DNA from: Eremochloa ophiuroides
Lineage: Eukaryota; Streptophyta; Magnoliopsida; Poales; Poaceae
Direction: 5' to 3'
DNA length: 64,000 bases
NCBI GenBank assembly: GCA_038502445.1
Contig: JAHLJS010000007.1
Span: forward strand, 86,444,693 to 86,508,692
The notes beneath the pieces were generated by a model. The model worked only from the letters and a program-made list of their open reading frames with translations. It was not told the DNA's origin and made no database searches. A program made the position numbers and the translations under genes. Positions 22,200 through 33,459 of this stretch are shown one piece after another; position 1 is the stretch's first letter, and every line of letters starts with the position of its first letter.

Positions 22200-22667
22200 A
22201 TGTAAAATAGTTTTGTCTCCTGGGGACACACCAGGGTAGGCTGTTCACGGGCCACTAAATCCCTAACAACATAGCGCCGTGCATGGCCATTGAGGGCCCG
22301 CACGTTCCACACAAAAGCAAGATTGTGCTACCATATAGGACACCAATGGTGCGACCAGGGTGAGGCGCGCGGATTCAGGCTATGTCGCCATCTCCTTGAG
22401 CCCGGCGAGCTCAACGTCCATTGCGACGGGGTCAACGTCACCCGAGAAGAGAGCCTTTAACGCCTGCTCGGAGGCCGATAGTGTAGCAGCAAAAGTGGCC
22501 TGGAACTTCGCCAATGCCTCCGAGTGAGCAGCACAAGTGTCGATGACAACTACAAGTTTCTGCATGAGAACATTGTGCATGGTGGAGTTGTCCGTGCGAG
22601 GCTTTCCCGGCGATCCGCGTACTGCGCCGAGGTGTGAGAACTGTCTATGGAGTTCGCGATCACTTAA
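22200..22667 (-). pseudogene. LINE fragment, endonuclease side
   Basis: The minus strand encodes MWNVRALNGHARRYVVRDLV and TLVCPQETKL (22312 to about 22205), the conserved start of the APE-type endonuclease of plant L1 ORF2. Upstream, 22700-22380 encodes a helical segment (STMHNVLMQKLVVVIDTC...) of the kind that precedes the endonuclease in grass LINEs. Similarity stops near 22205, so nearly all of ORF2, including reverse transcriptase, is missing. The fragment is cut from its 5' neighbour by the PIF element. Confidence 0.65.
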
Positions 22668-25498
22668 GGCTTTGTTCGGTTCACAGGGGACAAATCCCAA
22701 ACGGGATCTTATCTAGGGAGGGATTTAGTTGATCCCTGTCTTGTCACTCAATCCCTTTGGGGCTTTAATCCCTGGCATACTCTAAACCCTGCCCTGTGTT
22801 TGATGTGTTCGGTTCGGGGAGGTTTTCAGTCTGTCTATTTTGCACTAGGCTATTCAGGAATGTTTGCTCCGAGTGCAAGCCCAGACTGTTTGCTCCCAGT
22901 GCAAGCCTAGACCAATAGACTTCTACAATTTGCAAGCCAGATCAAATCAACGGTATAAGCTAGATAATCCTCACAAAATGGCAAACATCAAACTGGGACA
23001 AACACACTGTTATACATGGCAGACAAATATATGTTCACAGTTCACTACTACAGAATTGTGAGTGAAATCACTAAGTCCAACAGACAGATATGAAATGATC
23101 ATATGGAGGCCTTAGCAAATTCCAACAAGTCCTCGAATGATGGCATTTGCAGTGCTAGTGATCCTAGACCAAAAGGTCACTGATGGGTCCAATAACAGCA
23201 TAACCTGCAACAGAGGCAATTGCTATGTTACATGCCAAACAGAATCAGCTACAACTAGTCTGAACGTAGCACGTGGTCAGGATGTGGTAAACAACCAATG
23301 ATAGCCACTAGAAAGATGAGAAAATCACACACAACTACATGAGAAAATGCCTACAGTTCAGGCATAGCATGCTCTACAATTTCAGTATCAGATAAAATTT
23401 GGGCATTTTATATTGTTAAAAGGAAACAACTAGTTATGGTGAAATGGTGATTCAACTACAGTACAGGGACAGCTAGCAAGATCTTAGAGGCTGAAAATAA
23501 TGTGAAGAAAATTCACCAAAACTTCCAGTCAAAGTTTACAAAAAAAAAAAGGGTTATTATGCAAAGAAAAGGAGTGTCTGAACACCCCGTAGCAATTGGA
23601 TGGGCAGCAAGACTTCAGTCAAACATCAACAAGACACACTACAAGTCTATAACTCCTACTTTAAGGTTTTATAAAATGTAAACCATGATGGGCAGCAAGA
23701 CTGTAACTTGTTATCATGAAGTCGTGACAGAATTAGAAGGCTACATAATGAGCAGCAAGCCCGTAACTTAGTATCACCTTTGCACAATAATCCTTATTCT
23801 AACTTTCCAATCTTTGAACAAGTAAATCTGTGCAGTACTAACAGCAACTACGATCTATACCAACACATACATATCAGGAACAAGAAGAGTTGCAATCTTT
23901 TTCTGGCATAACTCTTTTCTGAACAAGTAAACAGAATATTCATTTCCAACATCCTACCAACACATGCATATCTGAAAATAGTGAATGTACATTGGGTATG
24001 AGATGGAAACCTAAACTAAACTACAGAAACACAATGCCTGCCTTGCTCCAGGGCTCCCCACTGTTAGGCAAGCAAGTAGTAACTGATACCCTGCAAGTCC
24101 TCCAGCTGGCAGAAAGTTGGTCACAATAACTTTGAGAACTAAGGACATACCTGATGAAATTAAAGTTTTTCAACAAAGGAGGACGGAGTCACGATAAGGT
24201 TATTGGCAAGACAAAAGAGAAGAAGCTAGTAATTAGCTCTGAAGGGGAAACACTCTCAACCAATAATTTATGACAGACTATATAAAATAATGATGTATAT
24301 TAGAACATATATCTAACATCAATGCATCAGTATCTTCTCAGCAAGGGTATGAAACATGGACTACAACTATAGTGGTTACTTTGCCTCCCAAAGAAAATTA
24401 TACTGCATTGGTCTGTCACTACCTAATTTGTCATATTTTTCTGGAGAAAACAATAACACTCTCCTAACAGTAACTGTGTCTGCTTACTGTATGGCTAAGA
24501 GCTCTATGTAATGGTGATGCGGAAATAGGACTGGTTTACCAGCTTGATGAAGATGCATGATCAACAGCTAAACAGGATGTACCGAGAAACTAATTAAGCT
24601 TCCATCAGTAACTGTCACTATGAAGGAAGTCAGGGATCTAGCAATTAGTGATCAGAATGCATCTTTGCATTTTCTTTTCTCAGAATTGACCCAATTTGCA
24701 TTGATGAGCAGGTAGATAGCTAGTAAGATGCAAAGGAACTAGAAGAACCTCTAGAAGAAAGCTGTAGCAGCAGTAAAATAAAATGCCTTTAGCTCTGTAA
24801 TGATAGCTAGTAATAAACTTGTTCTCAACTTTTAATGGCACCAGGTCTGAATGGGGTGCCAGGCCAACGCCGAGAGCAGGTACAGATCCTTCCACCCAAG
24901 CTTGAGCACGCCGTTCTCCTGCACCAGTGCGTACACGTCGGAGGGGAACATGCCAAGCAGCAGTGACACTTTTGGAATTTGGATAGTATTGCCACCGCAA
25001 GATCTTGTCCACACTCGAGAAGCGCCCAGAAAATTGGATCTATGTGAGCTAAAATCCCGTGCAAGCCTCACAAATCAAAGAACCCTACAACAGAGTGCAG
25101 AGGAGAAAGATGAGGAGGACGACGTGATTACCGGCGAGAAGACGAACTGAGGGGATCGACGCCGGAGGGGAGAATGCCACGTCTGAGTCCAAGTCGAGCC
25201 TCTGCCGCAGCAGGTAGTTCTGCAACTTCAGCATCACCACTCACCACCACTTCGCCTCTGGCGCCACCCGCGGTCTCGCGTTGGCAGCGTCTTCGCGGTC
25301 GGCCGGGGCTGATTCCACGAGGTCAGGCGTGTGGGTTGGATCCCGGGCCAGGGTGACGGGAAAAGGCTAGGGTCGGCCGGGTTACCGCCCACGCGAGGTT
25401 TAACCGAATGCCAGTTTTCTCATGGGCCGGGATTCGTTCCAGGCCAGGCTGATCCACAGGGGTTGGGCTCTCACACAAGGGCCTAACCGAACGAGGCC
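22668..25498. mobile_element. PIF/Harbinger-like element (2.8 kb)
   Basis: The left end GGCTTTGTTCGGTT and inverted right end GGCCTCGTTCGGTT agree at 12 of 14 positions. TAA stands on both sides (22665-22667, 25499-25501), the duplication typical of PIF/Harbinger. No transposase or Myb-like frame was found, so it is non-autonomous. The interior (22900-24700) is low-GC unique-looking DNA with 'gggcagcaagact'-like segments at about 23600, 23690 and 23750. It splits a LINE fragment. Confidence 0.7.
24838..25070 (-). other. Exon-like open frame inside the PIF-like element
   Basis: The minus strand reads ...IQIPKVSLLLGMFPSDVYALV, then ENGVLKLGWKDLYLLSALAW before a TG|GTGCCA donor-like site. Composition is that of an ordinary soluble protein rather than GC-rich noise, but I do not recognise the family. 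It may be a captured exon. Confidence 0.3.
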
Positions 25499-25990
25499 TA
25501 AGGCGGGGACCGCCACGGATCAGCAGCGTGTGCAGGGGGATGCAGACCTGAGCCATGATCTCGTCCTCTAGCAGCCTCGAGGGGGAAGACCTGTGGATTG
25601 GAGGGGCCGGAGACGTCATCGCTCTATGAACTGTAGCAGGAGACCAGCAACTCAAGGTCCATCACTTCCCACACATCAGCACAAGGTGGCAGCAACTCGG
25701 TAGAGGGCTGCACCAGGAGGGACGGCCCACTGGGCGAGTCGAAACAACGACGTAACCAAAAAAGCCGAGGAGCCCCAGCGGCCCTGTTTTACCGAACTTA
25801 GCGTCGACCTCCATGGGCCGAAGTCCAACGACATAAGCACCCTTTCGTCCTGGTGGGCTGGCCCACGAGCCACGGGCATATCTCGCCGCACCGCATGTCC
25901 AGAGCGAGCACGCGAGCGGGGTGGGGGGCTGACCTGGGTGGCAGCGAGCAGTGCGCCGACCCGGGCGGCCATGGGCCTCACCCCAGCATG
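25499..25990 (-). pseudogene. LINE fragment, 5' side
   Basis: Removing the PIF-like element with one TAA joins this stretch to 22667. On the minus strand the end here reads IPLHTLLIRGGPRL, leading into the Arg/Ser-rich 'RRSTRIAGK' stretch beyond the insert, an arrangement seen before the endonuclease in grass LINEs. Frames are broken more than once. The right limit near 25990 is uncertain. Confidence 0.4.
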
Positions 25991-26029
25991 CGGCCGACGA
26001 GACTGCTTATCTTATCCACCTCTGCTCCC

Positions 26030-26335
26030 TCCCCCGCCCACACCTTTCACATCGCATGTTTTACAAAGGATTTTTGGGATAGTAATAAAAAACTAATTAC
26101 ATAGCTCATTTGTAAACTATGAGACGAATTTATTAAACATAATTAATTTATTATTAGCAAATGTTTACTGCACAATATTGTCAAATCATAGGCTAATTAG
26201 GCTCAAAAGATTCGTCTCGCAATTTACACGCAATCTGTATAATTAGTTATTTTTTCGTTAATATTTAATACTCTATACATATGTTCAAACATCCGATGTG
26301 ATGGTGTAAAAATTTTACGGTGGAACACTAACTTG
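26030..26335. mobile_element. Widespread grass MITE-like element
   Basis: The motifs atgagacgaatttattaa, ggctaattaggctcaaaaga, ttcgtctcgcaatttacac and catccgatgtgatggtgtaaa, in this order, characterise a very common grass non-autonomous DNA element, here decayed at both tips. The inverted pair gagacgaat / attcgtctc frames its centre. The superfamily is not assigned. Confidence 0.6.
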
Positions 26336-26339
26336 AAAA

Positions 26340-29300
26340 AGCTACCAGCTAGACACCGTGCATGCATCGATGACTTGAAGTACGGAGTAGCAGCTAGTAG
26401 GAGAAAAACGTATGGAACGGGAGGAAATTAAAGGAGGTCCCATGTGCACAGTCCTGTCGATTTGAACGCTGTGCCGGTTCTAGTCTAGTTGGGATAGGCA
26501 GATTTCGTTAGAGCATGGACTGGTCTCGAGAAAAAAGAAAATATCCGTGGAAAATATTGTACTTGTATATGAGTGGACCAATACAACCAGTAGAGCAGCT
26601 GCTGTCAGTTCACGGCCTGTCCAAATATCTTCCTGCTCTCTTTCAGCCTGTTCTTTTGGCTGAAATTCATTTTGTAACATATCAAACATAACCAATACAG
26701 TAAAATTTGTGATAAACTTATCAATTACTGATCTATTTGTTTTTTTTCATATATATCTTATAAATCATGAATCTTAATTTGATTTTAGTTAATTTACTTT
26801 ATTGATTGCTACAGTTTTTTATCCCTCAATTTAAGTTGCAACTCTCATACTTATTATATCTTTATTTAGCACTCCTTTTGCAGTTTTAAGAATAAGGATT
26901 TTAGGTTTTAGACTACACTCTTAGGTACTACTGTGGCATGAATAATCATTTTGAACCTACGCTAAGTTGCTAAAGATCAGTGACCTCGACCTGAGATCTA
27001 GGATGGGTAGTAATGCTAACCTCAAGAGCTTTCTCAAATGACATGAAGATATAGCAACCTGTAGTCTACACTAATCTGTCATGGTGTTTGAATTTTAATA
27101 CCAAAGAATGATTTGTGCACTAATGGTTATATTATTATCAATAAACTATGCCAAATGTTTCAATTAAAGTGTATAAATTTATCAAAAGTAAGAACTTACA
27201 CAATGTCATGGTTATCAATAATTTTTGAACATTTTTTAGTATCATTAATTTAGGAAATATTTTCCAGGATGGCTGAAATGTAACATATTTATTTACCTCC
27301 CATGCATGCAGGTGTATTTGATATCATTATGGCACAATACGTGTGTTTACTTTAATCAAATCTAACATGTTGACATTCATAGGAGTGGGTAATATAGAAA
27401 CATATATATGATTTATGGTTATTTAAATACTTTTTGTAACAGAATATGTTCATAATTTAGATGTAGATTTAATATAATATTTTTTTAACAATATTAGAAG
27501 TAGCAGTTTAGATGTAAATCAAAGGGTGGATAAATTAAGGGTGTAATATTAGGTGGATAATTGGATGCAAATCTATGTTTAATTTAGATCGTGTTTCTTA
27601 ATGGCGTAAGCGAGTAGCTTGAATAATGATTCATGGGTTACCTTCAATTGATTTACACATTCATAGGGATGGGTCACTTTTTAGAAAGATAGCAGTTATC
27701 CCATAGTTATTATTATCATTGATTATTATAGTCTACATAATTGATTGCCAGATGCTTTTTGATTTTTGTAACAATTTTTAGAATTTAATTTTTTTTTTCC
27801 TTGTGGGACTCCTAAGTATTACTGGATTAACATGGAAGCTCTATTGGTGACTCTATTTAAAATTTATTGGGTTTACATTTGTTGTACTTATGTAGTGAAA
27901 CTCTAAGCTCATGTTATATGTACTATTATTGCATACCTTTGTGTCACATCATGAGCCTAAACTTTCAATTTAAGTTTTAGTCTAGATATTGCAATTATTT
28001 TTATCCGTATCTTAGGTTGAAACTTTAATACTTATTGTATTTTATTCACAATTTTGTGTATTTATTTTATTAAATAAATATTATAGGTTCTAGGTTCTCT
28101 CATGGTTCTGTAGTCCTTTCATCTTGCATCACGACACTATGATGTAATTATATTTGTAATGGCGTTGTTTTATAAAATATAGAGTAGTTAAATTAACCTA
28201 CCAATATTGATAAGGCATAATTTTGCAAACAGACTTTATAAAGTTATTTAGCATAACGACTTCTGAAAATTGTTATATATCATGGAGTATAAATATAAAT
28301 ATAACTCAAATTAATTATATGGGTTGGATAGTATTACAGAATCTACTTTTAAAGTAACAAACTCTAGGTGCTAACAAAATATATAGGAATATATGGAAAT
28401 TAGCATTCTTTTCTATTCCTTCTGATGCACCAATTTCAGATAGCTCACCCCATGTCTCATCTTATCACCAATTTCCCTCCTTGGATCCTACTATATTTGT
28501 CCTTCATTTTAATTTAATTTGCATCTATGTATGGCCAAAACTGTTGAGTAGAAATTGGCGCGGGTGCAGCCAGCGAGCAAAAGTAGCATATATATACCTG
28601 CAGCTTAGTGTTGACAGGGTACTCATCTCTCGCCGTCGTCCACCAAAGCTCGCGCCTGCTGCAAGAGCAGCGTAGATGCTGCAAGAGCTGCAGAGTATGA
28701 GCGAGCAAGATCAATGTACATGAAGCAAGAGTAGCATCATATGTGCAGCTCCACTCATGCGTTGACATAGTATAGGATGTCGGGTTTAGCTGCGGGATGT
28801 GATGTTCAGCACCAGCTGATCCAGATCATGATAATCCGGCTTGCCATGTCATCTCGATCTCGGCTGCTCCTAGTAGTTCATGAAACCTGTGCGCCCAAGC
28901 TCAAATAGGAGATTGATTTGCCAATCAACAGAACAACTACTATTCCAAAGAAGCTCACAGCCTATCCATCACAGGGGCTGCCAAGTACCAGCAAGGCGTG
29001 ACCTGGACTCCTAGAGAAAAGCCCCAGCAAGAAGTGAACATAACAGGCTGCAAGATTAAGGACGATTATTATTTACTTTCCCTGATAGATTGAAGCTCCG
29101 TGGCTATATGGCTGGCTGGCTAGCGGCGGCAGTGGGGCATGGCTAATACCACTGGAGATAGGATAGGACGATGATATATGATTTATGTATTTGTCAAAAA
29201 GTTTATAATTTATATTTTTCTTTATCAATTAGAAGATCTGCTATTATGCATGAGCGTGAGGTGAGTTCTCATTAGTACTATGTTATATTTTATAATGGCA

Positions 29301-29475
29301 GAGGTGGGTAATTAAGATATAAATTGAGGAGGTTATTTTAATGTATTTTTATAATAGTAAAGGTGAGTCATTTTTTACAAAACAAAACAAATACAACGAT
29401 TATTAATATCAACGGAGATAAAACTAATGGCTAGATCTTTCTAATTATTGTGAGAATTTCTTTGATTTATCTTTT
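26340..29475. other. AT-rich intergenic DNA
   Basis: About 3 kb of AT-rich sequence with no convincing coding region. Two diverged related stretches occur near 26815-26915 and 27990-28100 ('aggttctagg', 'ttattgtatttt'-like), suggesting an old repeat. A short GC-richer patch lies at 28550-28880. Confidence 0.4.
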
Positions 29476-29479
29476 TTTC

Positions 29480-29541
29480 TGGTGCTTCCGGTGAGAATTA
29501 ACGTGGAGGTTTCTTTGAGGCCTCCAATTAGTAATAGTAAG
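29480..29541. repeat. Shared repeat terminus, copy 2
   Basis: tgcttccggtgagaattaacg ... ggcctccaattagtaatagtaag parallels 40680-40743 (cacatttggtgaggattaacg ... ccctccaattagtaatagtaag). Similarity ends at gtaag in both, marking a common element end. Confidence 0.45.
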
Positions 29542-29573
29542 ATTACTACTCTGCTGAATTAGGTACTCATATA

Positions 29574-29668
29574 TACTCCCTCCGTTCCCCTTTATTTGTC
29601 ATTGGGGAAGTGTGCCTGTGAGGGTAGCACGGTACCCGAGCGACATACATTACGGAACAGAGGGAGTA
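29574..29668. mobile_element. Very short Stowaway-like MITE
   Basis: tactccctccgttccc at the left and, inverted, tactccctctgttccg at the right give a 95-bp element with TA ends of the Stowaway type. It lies about 0.6 kb upstream of the DUF4220 start. Confidence 0.75.
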
Positions 29669-29750
29669 CTCCATTCCGATCATCCGGATCTCCACCATAG
29701 AGATAGCGTTCATCACGAACCCTAGCTCTTTGAGAAGGCCAGCGACATAC

Positions 29751-30059
29751 ATGGCCATGGCGGCCTTCCAGCTTCGTAATAGGCCTCCTCTATCTGCTAT
29801 GCCATGTCGTCAATCCACCGTCCTGCTCCCCTTATGCTTGCCGCTGTCTTGGTCCCACCCCATATCCAGCACTTGCTTCGGATCCCGACAGGATCCCTCG
29901 GAGAACCTCACCGTGAGCGGTGCCTTCGACCAACTGCCGGGCTACCTGTTCCTCACCAACATGAGTACGTGCAGAACAAATTGGGAGAGGGTGGATTGCC
30001 GTGGCCTGGGCTCCTACATGAACCAACTATCCGGCTTTAAACAATCAGAAGTGCGGTAG
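29751..30059 (+). CDS. Small open frame upstream of the DUF4220 gene, unproven
   Basis: An ATG at 29751 opens 102 codons (MAMAAFQLRNRPPLSAMPCR...) ending in TAG at 30057. The N-terminus is rich in Arg, Ser and Leu with few acids, as in an organelle-targeting peptide, followed by NLTVSGAFDQLPGYLFLTNM. I recognise no family. It could be a gene fragment or upstream transcribed sequence of the next gene. Confidence 0.2.
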   Translation: MAMAAFQLRNRPPLSAMPCRQSTVLLPLCLPLSWSHPISSTCFGSRQDPSENLTVSGAFDQLPGYLFLTNMSTCRTNWERVDCRGLGSYMNQLSGFKQSEVR

Positions 30060-30249
30060 ACTGTGGTGGCGACTGGCGAGCTTGCATGTTAATCTTTTTG
30101 AGAAACAACCTGCACGTGGTCTGTAGTAGGCGAGCTAGCAAATATCTCATACTCTGCTGCCTCTCCTCTCCATTCTCTCCTCTGCTGTTCTCTGCTGTAG
30201 CAGGCAGCTTAATTGGAAGGCCGCTGGGTTTGGTGGATCGAGAGCCACC

Positions 30250-32211
30250 ATGGTCTGGCTCGGAATGATCCTGACCATGATTTTGGCACAGTCGGTGCAG
30301 TGGTGGAGCGAATGGGGGTTCCGGTTCACTGTCCTCTCGAGCTTAGGGGCAAATCTGGTCGTCGGCATCCTGTCCGGGACACGGCGGCGCTCAGCGACCG
30401 GCAGCTTGTTGGGGTGGCTAGGCCAGTTGGCCAAGCTATTCCTCTGGCTTGCGTACCAGGTCGCCGGGGCAGCCACGACGAGCGCAATCGGCAGCCTGTC
30501 CCTCTGCGGCTCCGATGCGTCGGAGGAGGAGAAGCAGGTGGTCGCGTTCTGGGCCCCGTTCCTCCTGCTGCACCTGGCCGGTCCGGACAACCTGACCGCC
30601 TACGCTCTTGAGGACAACAAGATCTCCAGCCGCAAATGGCTTGAGATAATCACTCGGATTTCAGGGGCCACTTATACCATCTACAGCAACACACATCGCG
30701 GCGGCCGCAGCTGGGCTCTGCTGCTCGCAGCGTCCGTCGTCATGCTCGTCTCCGGTGCCGTCAGGTACATTGAGACGGCGATCGCCCTAGGGAAAGCCAA
30801 CTTGGAAAGCATGCAGGAGGAGGATGAGGACGTTCATCAGATGAATTTACTGAAATCCAAAATCAAGAGGACCAAGAGGCAGGGGCGGTTGCTCCGCGAC
30901 GGAAAGGCGCTGCTCCTTGCTCAGGATCTGTTCCCCATCTGGCGCCACGCCCTGGTCGATTCTTCTGTCGATCCAGCTTCAGAAAGGCAGAAAGCCAGCG
31001 AGATGATAATCTCGGAGTGGCACTGGGAGAGCATGTGCAAGGTGGCCGAGATGGAGCTCTCCCTCATCTACGAGTTCCTCTACACCAAGGCGATCCTGGC
31101 ACACACCTGGTGCTACTACCTCGTCCGCTTGTTGTCGCCCTTCTTCACAGCTGCTGCCGCATTTCTCTTCTGCTTCTGGCTTCAGCAGCAGCAGGGCGTC
31201 ATCAGGGGATCTTTTGTCGGGATCACCTACGCCTTGCTGGCCATTACCTTCCTCATGGATGTGGCATGGCTGCTGAGAGCCCTCGGGTCGACATGGGCGT
31301 ACTCCTACTTGAGGGAGCAGGCGCCGGCTTGGCTTCGCCACCAGGCTTTCCTCCACCGCATCGTCGTCTTCCTGGACCCGTTGCAGCTATTCTGCCGCGA
31401 TCCGGTCGGCTACAGGCGGTGGTCGGGCACCATCGGCCGGTACAACTTACTGGACGAGTGCACTGCCACTGCCACTACATGTCAATGTCCATGTTCTCCA
31501 GACTGGTGGCCGTGGTCTATGGCTGGAGACGACAAACCCAAGGAGATGCGGTATCTGTCCAAGCTTCCTCAATGCGTAAAGGAAATACTGTTCAAGCAAG
31601 TGACAGAAATATTATTGAAGCAGGCCATTGAAAAAGAAGATGATGAGGAGAAGAGAAAGAAGAAGAACATGTACACCAGGCTGGACATCAGGACACAGTG
31701 GGGCCACAAGGCCTTGAGCCGTGCAGTTGCCCAAGGCAAGATCGATTCGCCGCCGTTGGGTGAGGATAGCATATTCGGCAAGGAATTCGAGGAGGACGTC
31801 CTCTTGTGGCATATCGCCACATGCATGTTCCTCCCGCGCAAACAGAAAGGAAAACATGCGCGGGCAATTGAGGTGTTGTCGGAATACATGATGTTCCTTG
31901 TCGCTGTTCGTCGGCAGATGCTACCTGGCCTTGTCCTCCACAGCCAGTTGCTGGTAACCCGCAAAACATTGGTTCACGAGATATGGGCCGGGGCTCGTGG
32001 TAATAAAATGTTTCGAACCCTTATTAAAGAATCAATGATGAGTGACAAAGAGAAGCTTGCCATGATCCTGAGACACGTAATCACCAAGAAGGAAGATACT
32101 GAAATACAACCGACTGATGTAGTCATTAAAGGAACCAAGGTACGCAACTTCTTGCGCATGCAGTGTTGCTTTACTTTTACCTATCAGGCGAGGAGCCATC
32201 AGCTTATGTAG
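30250..32211 (+). CDS. DUF4220/DUF594 membrane protein, C-terminus lost
   Basis: The ATG at 30250 starts 653 codons. Residues 5-43 and about 52-85 are hydrophobic helices. Residues 100-122 hold the family signature FWAPFLLLHL...TAYALED. Another helix lies at 154-172. Residues 293-345 form two more membrane segments. FLDPLQLF (374-381) and LSEYMMFLVAVRRQMLPG (543-560) are the conserved landmarks leading into DUF594. Family members usually continue with a DUF594 domain containing 'W...L.YAA' and 'GGE.L..VWLLM'. Here the frame ends in unrelated residues after KGTK, where AAG|GTACGC looks like a splice donor. Just downstream (32249) an Athila-like fragment begins, so the last exon is missing or displaced. 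The family is grass-expanded and of unknown biochemical role. The frame itself is intact, so a truncated protein could be made. Confidence 0.85.
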   Translation: MVWLGMILTMILAQSVQWWSEWGFRFTVLSSLGANLVVGILSGTRRRSATGSLLGWLGQLAKLFLWLAYQVAGAATTSAIGSLSLCGSDASEEEKQVVAFWAPFLLLHLAGPDNLTAYALEDNKISSRKWLEIITRISGATYTIYSNTHRGGRSWALLLAASVVMLVSGAVRYIETAIALGKANLESMQEEDEDVHQMNLLKSKIKRTKRQGRLLRDGKALLLAQDLFPIWRHALVDSSVDPASERQKASEMIISEWHWESMCKVAEMELSLIYEFLYTKAILAHTWCYYLVRLLSPFFTAAAAFLFCFWLQQQQGVIRGSFVGITYALLAITFLMDVAWLLRALGSTWAYSYLREQAPAWLRHQAFLHRIVVFLDPLQLFCRDPVGYRRWSGTIGRYNLLDECTATATTCQCPCSPDWWPWSMAGDDKPKEMRYLSKLPQCVKEILFKQVTEILLKQAIEKEDDEEKRKKKNMYTRLDIRTQWGHKALSRAVAQGKIDSPPLGEDSIFGKEFEEDVLLWHIATCMFLPRKQKGKHARAIEVLSEYMMFLVAVRRQMLPGLVLHSQLLVTRKTLVHEIWAGARGNKMFRTLIKESMMSDKEKLAMILRHVITKKEDTEIQPTDVVIKGTKVRNFLRMQCCFTFTYQARSHQLM

Positions 32212-32248
32212 AAAGCAGAGCTGCTTGGCGGCCTGGTCCGCTGGTACG

Positions 32249-33400
32249 CAGATTGGCCAAATGGTCTTTGCAGCTTTTTGACTTTACCACCACGTCATCA
32301 ATGTATATTTCGACGATTTTGCCAATTAGCCGATGGAAGATGTAATTCATCGCCCTCTGGTACGTTGCACCGGCATTCTTCAAGCCGAACTTCATGATTA
32401 CCCACTCGTATAACCCGAGAGCTCCCAGACACCTGAAGGCCATTTTGGGAATGTCCTCATCGGCCATAAAGATTTGGTTGTAGCCAGCATTACCATCCAT
32501 AAAGCTGATGACCCGATGCCCTGCTGCAGCATCGACTAACATGTCGGCTATTGGCATCGGATGTCCATCCATAGGGGTTGCTTTGTTCAGATTCCGAAAA
32601 GCAATGCATATTCTCATCTTGCCATTCTTTTTCTACACTGGGACAATATTTGATATCCACTCTGCGTACTGGCACGGCCGTATGAATTTAGCTTCTAACA
32701 GCGTCTCTACTTCTTTGTTGACATCTTCATATATTTTCGATCTGAACCTTCTAGGAGCCAGCTTGAAAGGACGATACCCATCCTTTATCGGGAATCGGTG
32801 CTCGACAATGGATTTATCTAATCCTGGCATCTCATAGTACTCCCATGCGAAGCAATTTTTGTACTCTTTCAGCAAGTTGATCAATTCCTTCTTGAACTCA
32901 GGCACCAAATTTGCATCTATGTACGTCGGCCTTGGCCTATCCCCGGGCCTGATGTCTAGGATGCGGTTCTTGAATGAAAATCTCTCCTTCTTGTCTTTGA
33001 TGGAGAGGACAATCTTGGCGTGTTCCGCATAGATGATGACTTTGGTTGTGCATAAGAATGGTCGTCCCAAGATATTGGGTGCCTTCTCATCTCCTCCGGT
33101 ATCCATGATCATAAAGTCAATTGGGACATTTGATTGCCCCACTCTGATAACAACTTCTTCTAGTACTCCCTCGGGGTAGCAAATGGACTGATCTGCAAGC
33201 TGCAAACGCATATCTGTGTACAACAAAGGATCACCTAAAATTTTCTCATAGATTACCTTGGGCATTATGTTGGCACTTGCGCCGAAATCGCAGATAGCCT
33301 CTGGAAAGTTATGACATACTATAGAGATAGGAATCACAGGTCTTCCAGGGCCTCCTATTTTCTCAGGTAGTGAGTGATCTATCCACTGTACATCTGTAGG
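32249..33400 (-). pseudogene. pol: Protease and partial reverse transcriptase (Athila-like)
   Basis: From about 33340 leftward the frame shows a retropepsin with ICDFGASANIMP, the later ILGRPFLCTTKV, then a linker with FAWEYYEMPGLD. The RT follows with IKDGYRPFKLAPRRF, RICIAFRNLNKATPMDGHP, ISFMDGNAGYNQI, KFGLKNAGATYQRAMN and the catalytic box YIDDVVVKS. A stop at about 32634 separates the fingers from the palm, and similarity ends after DHLANLR at 32249. The protease Asp and both Asp of YIDD are preserved. The downstream thumb, RNase H and integrase are gone. Confidence 0.85.
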
Positions 33401-33459
33401 CTCAATTTGGTATTGTGTTGCATTGTGAATATCAACAAGATTAGCAGTTTCTAAATCTT

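Noticed and set aside
25676..25981. 101-codon minus frame
   Set aside because: It is Arg/Ala/Ser/Pro-rich in GC-rich DNA and overlaps the presumed LINE 5' region in a frame that does not match LINE proteins.
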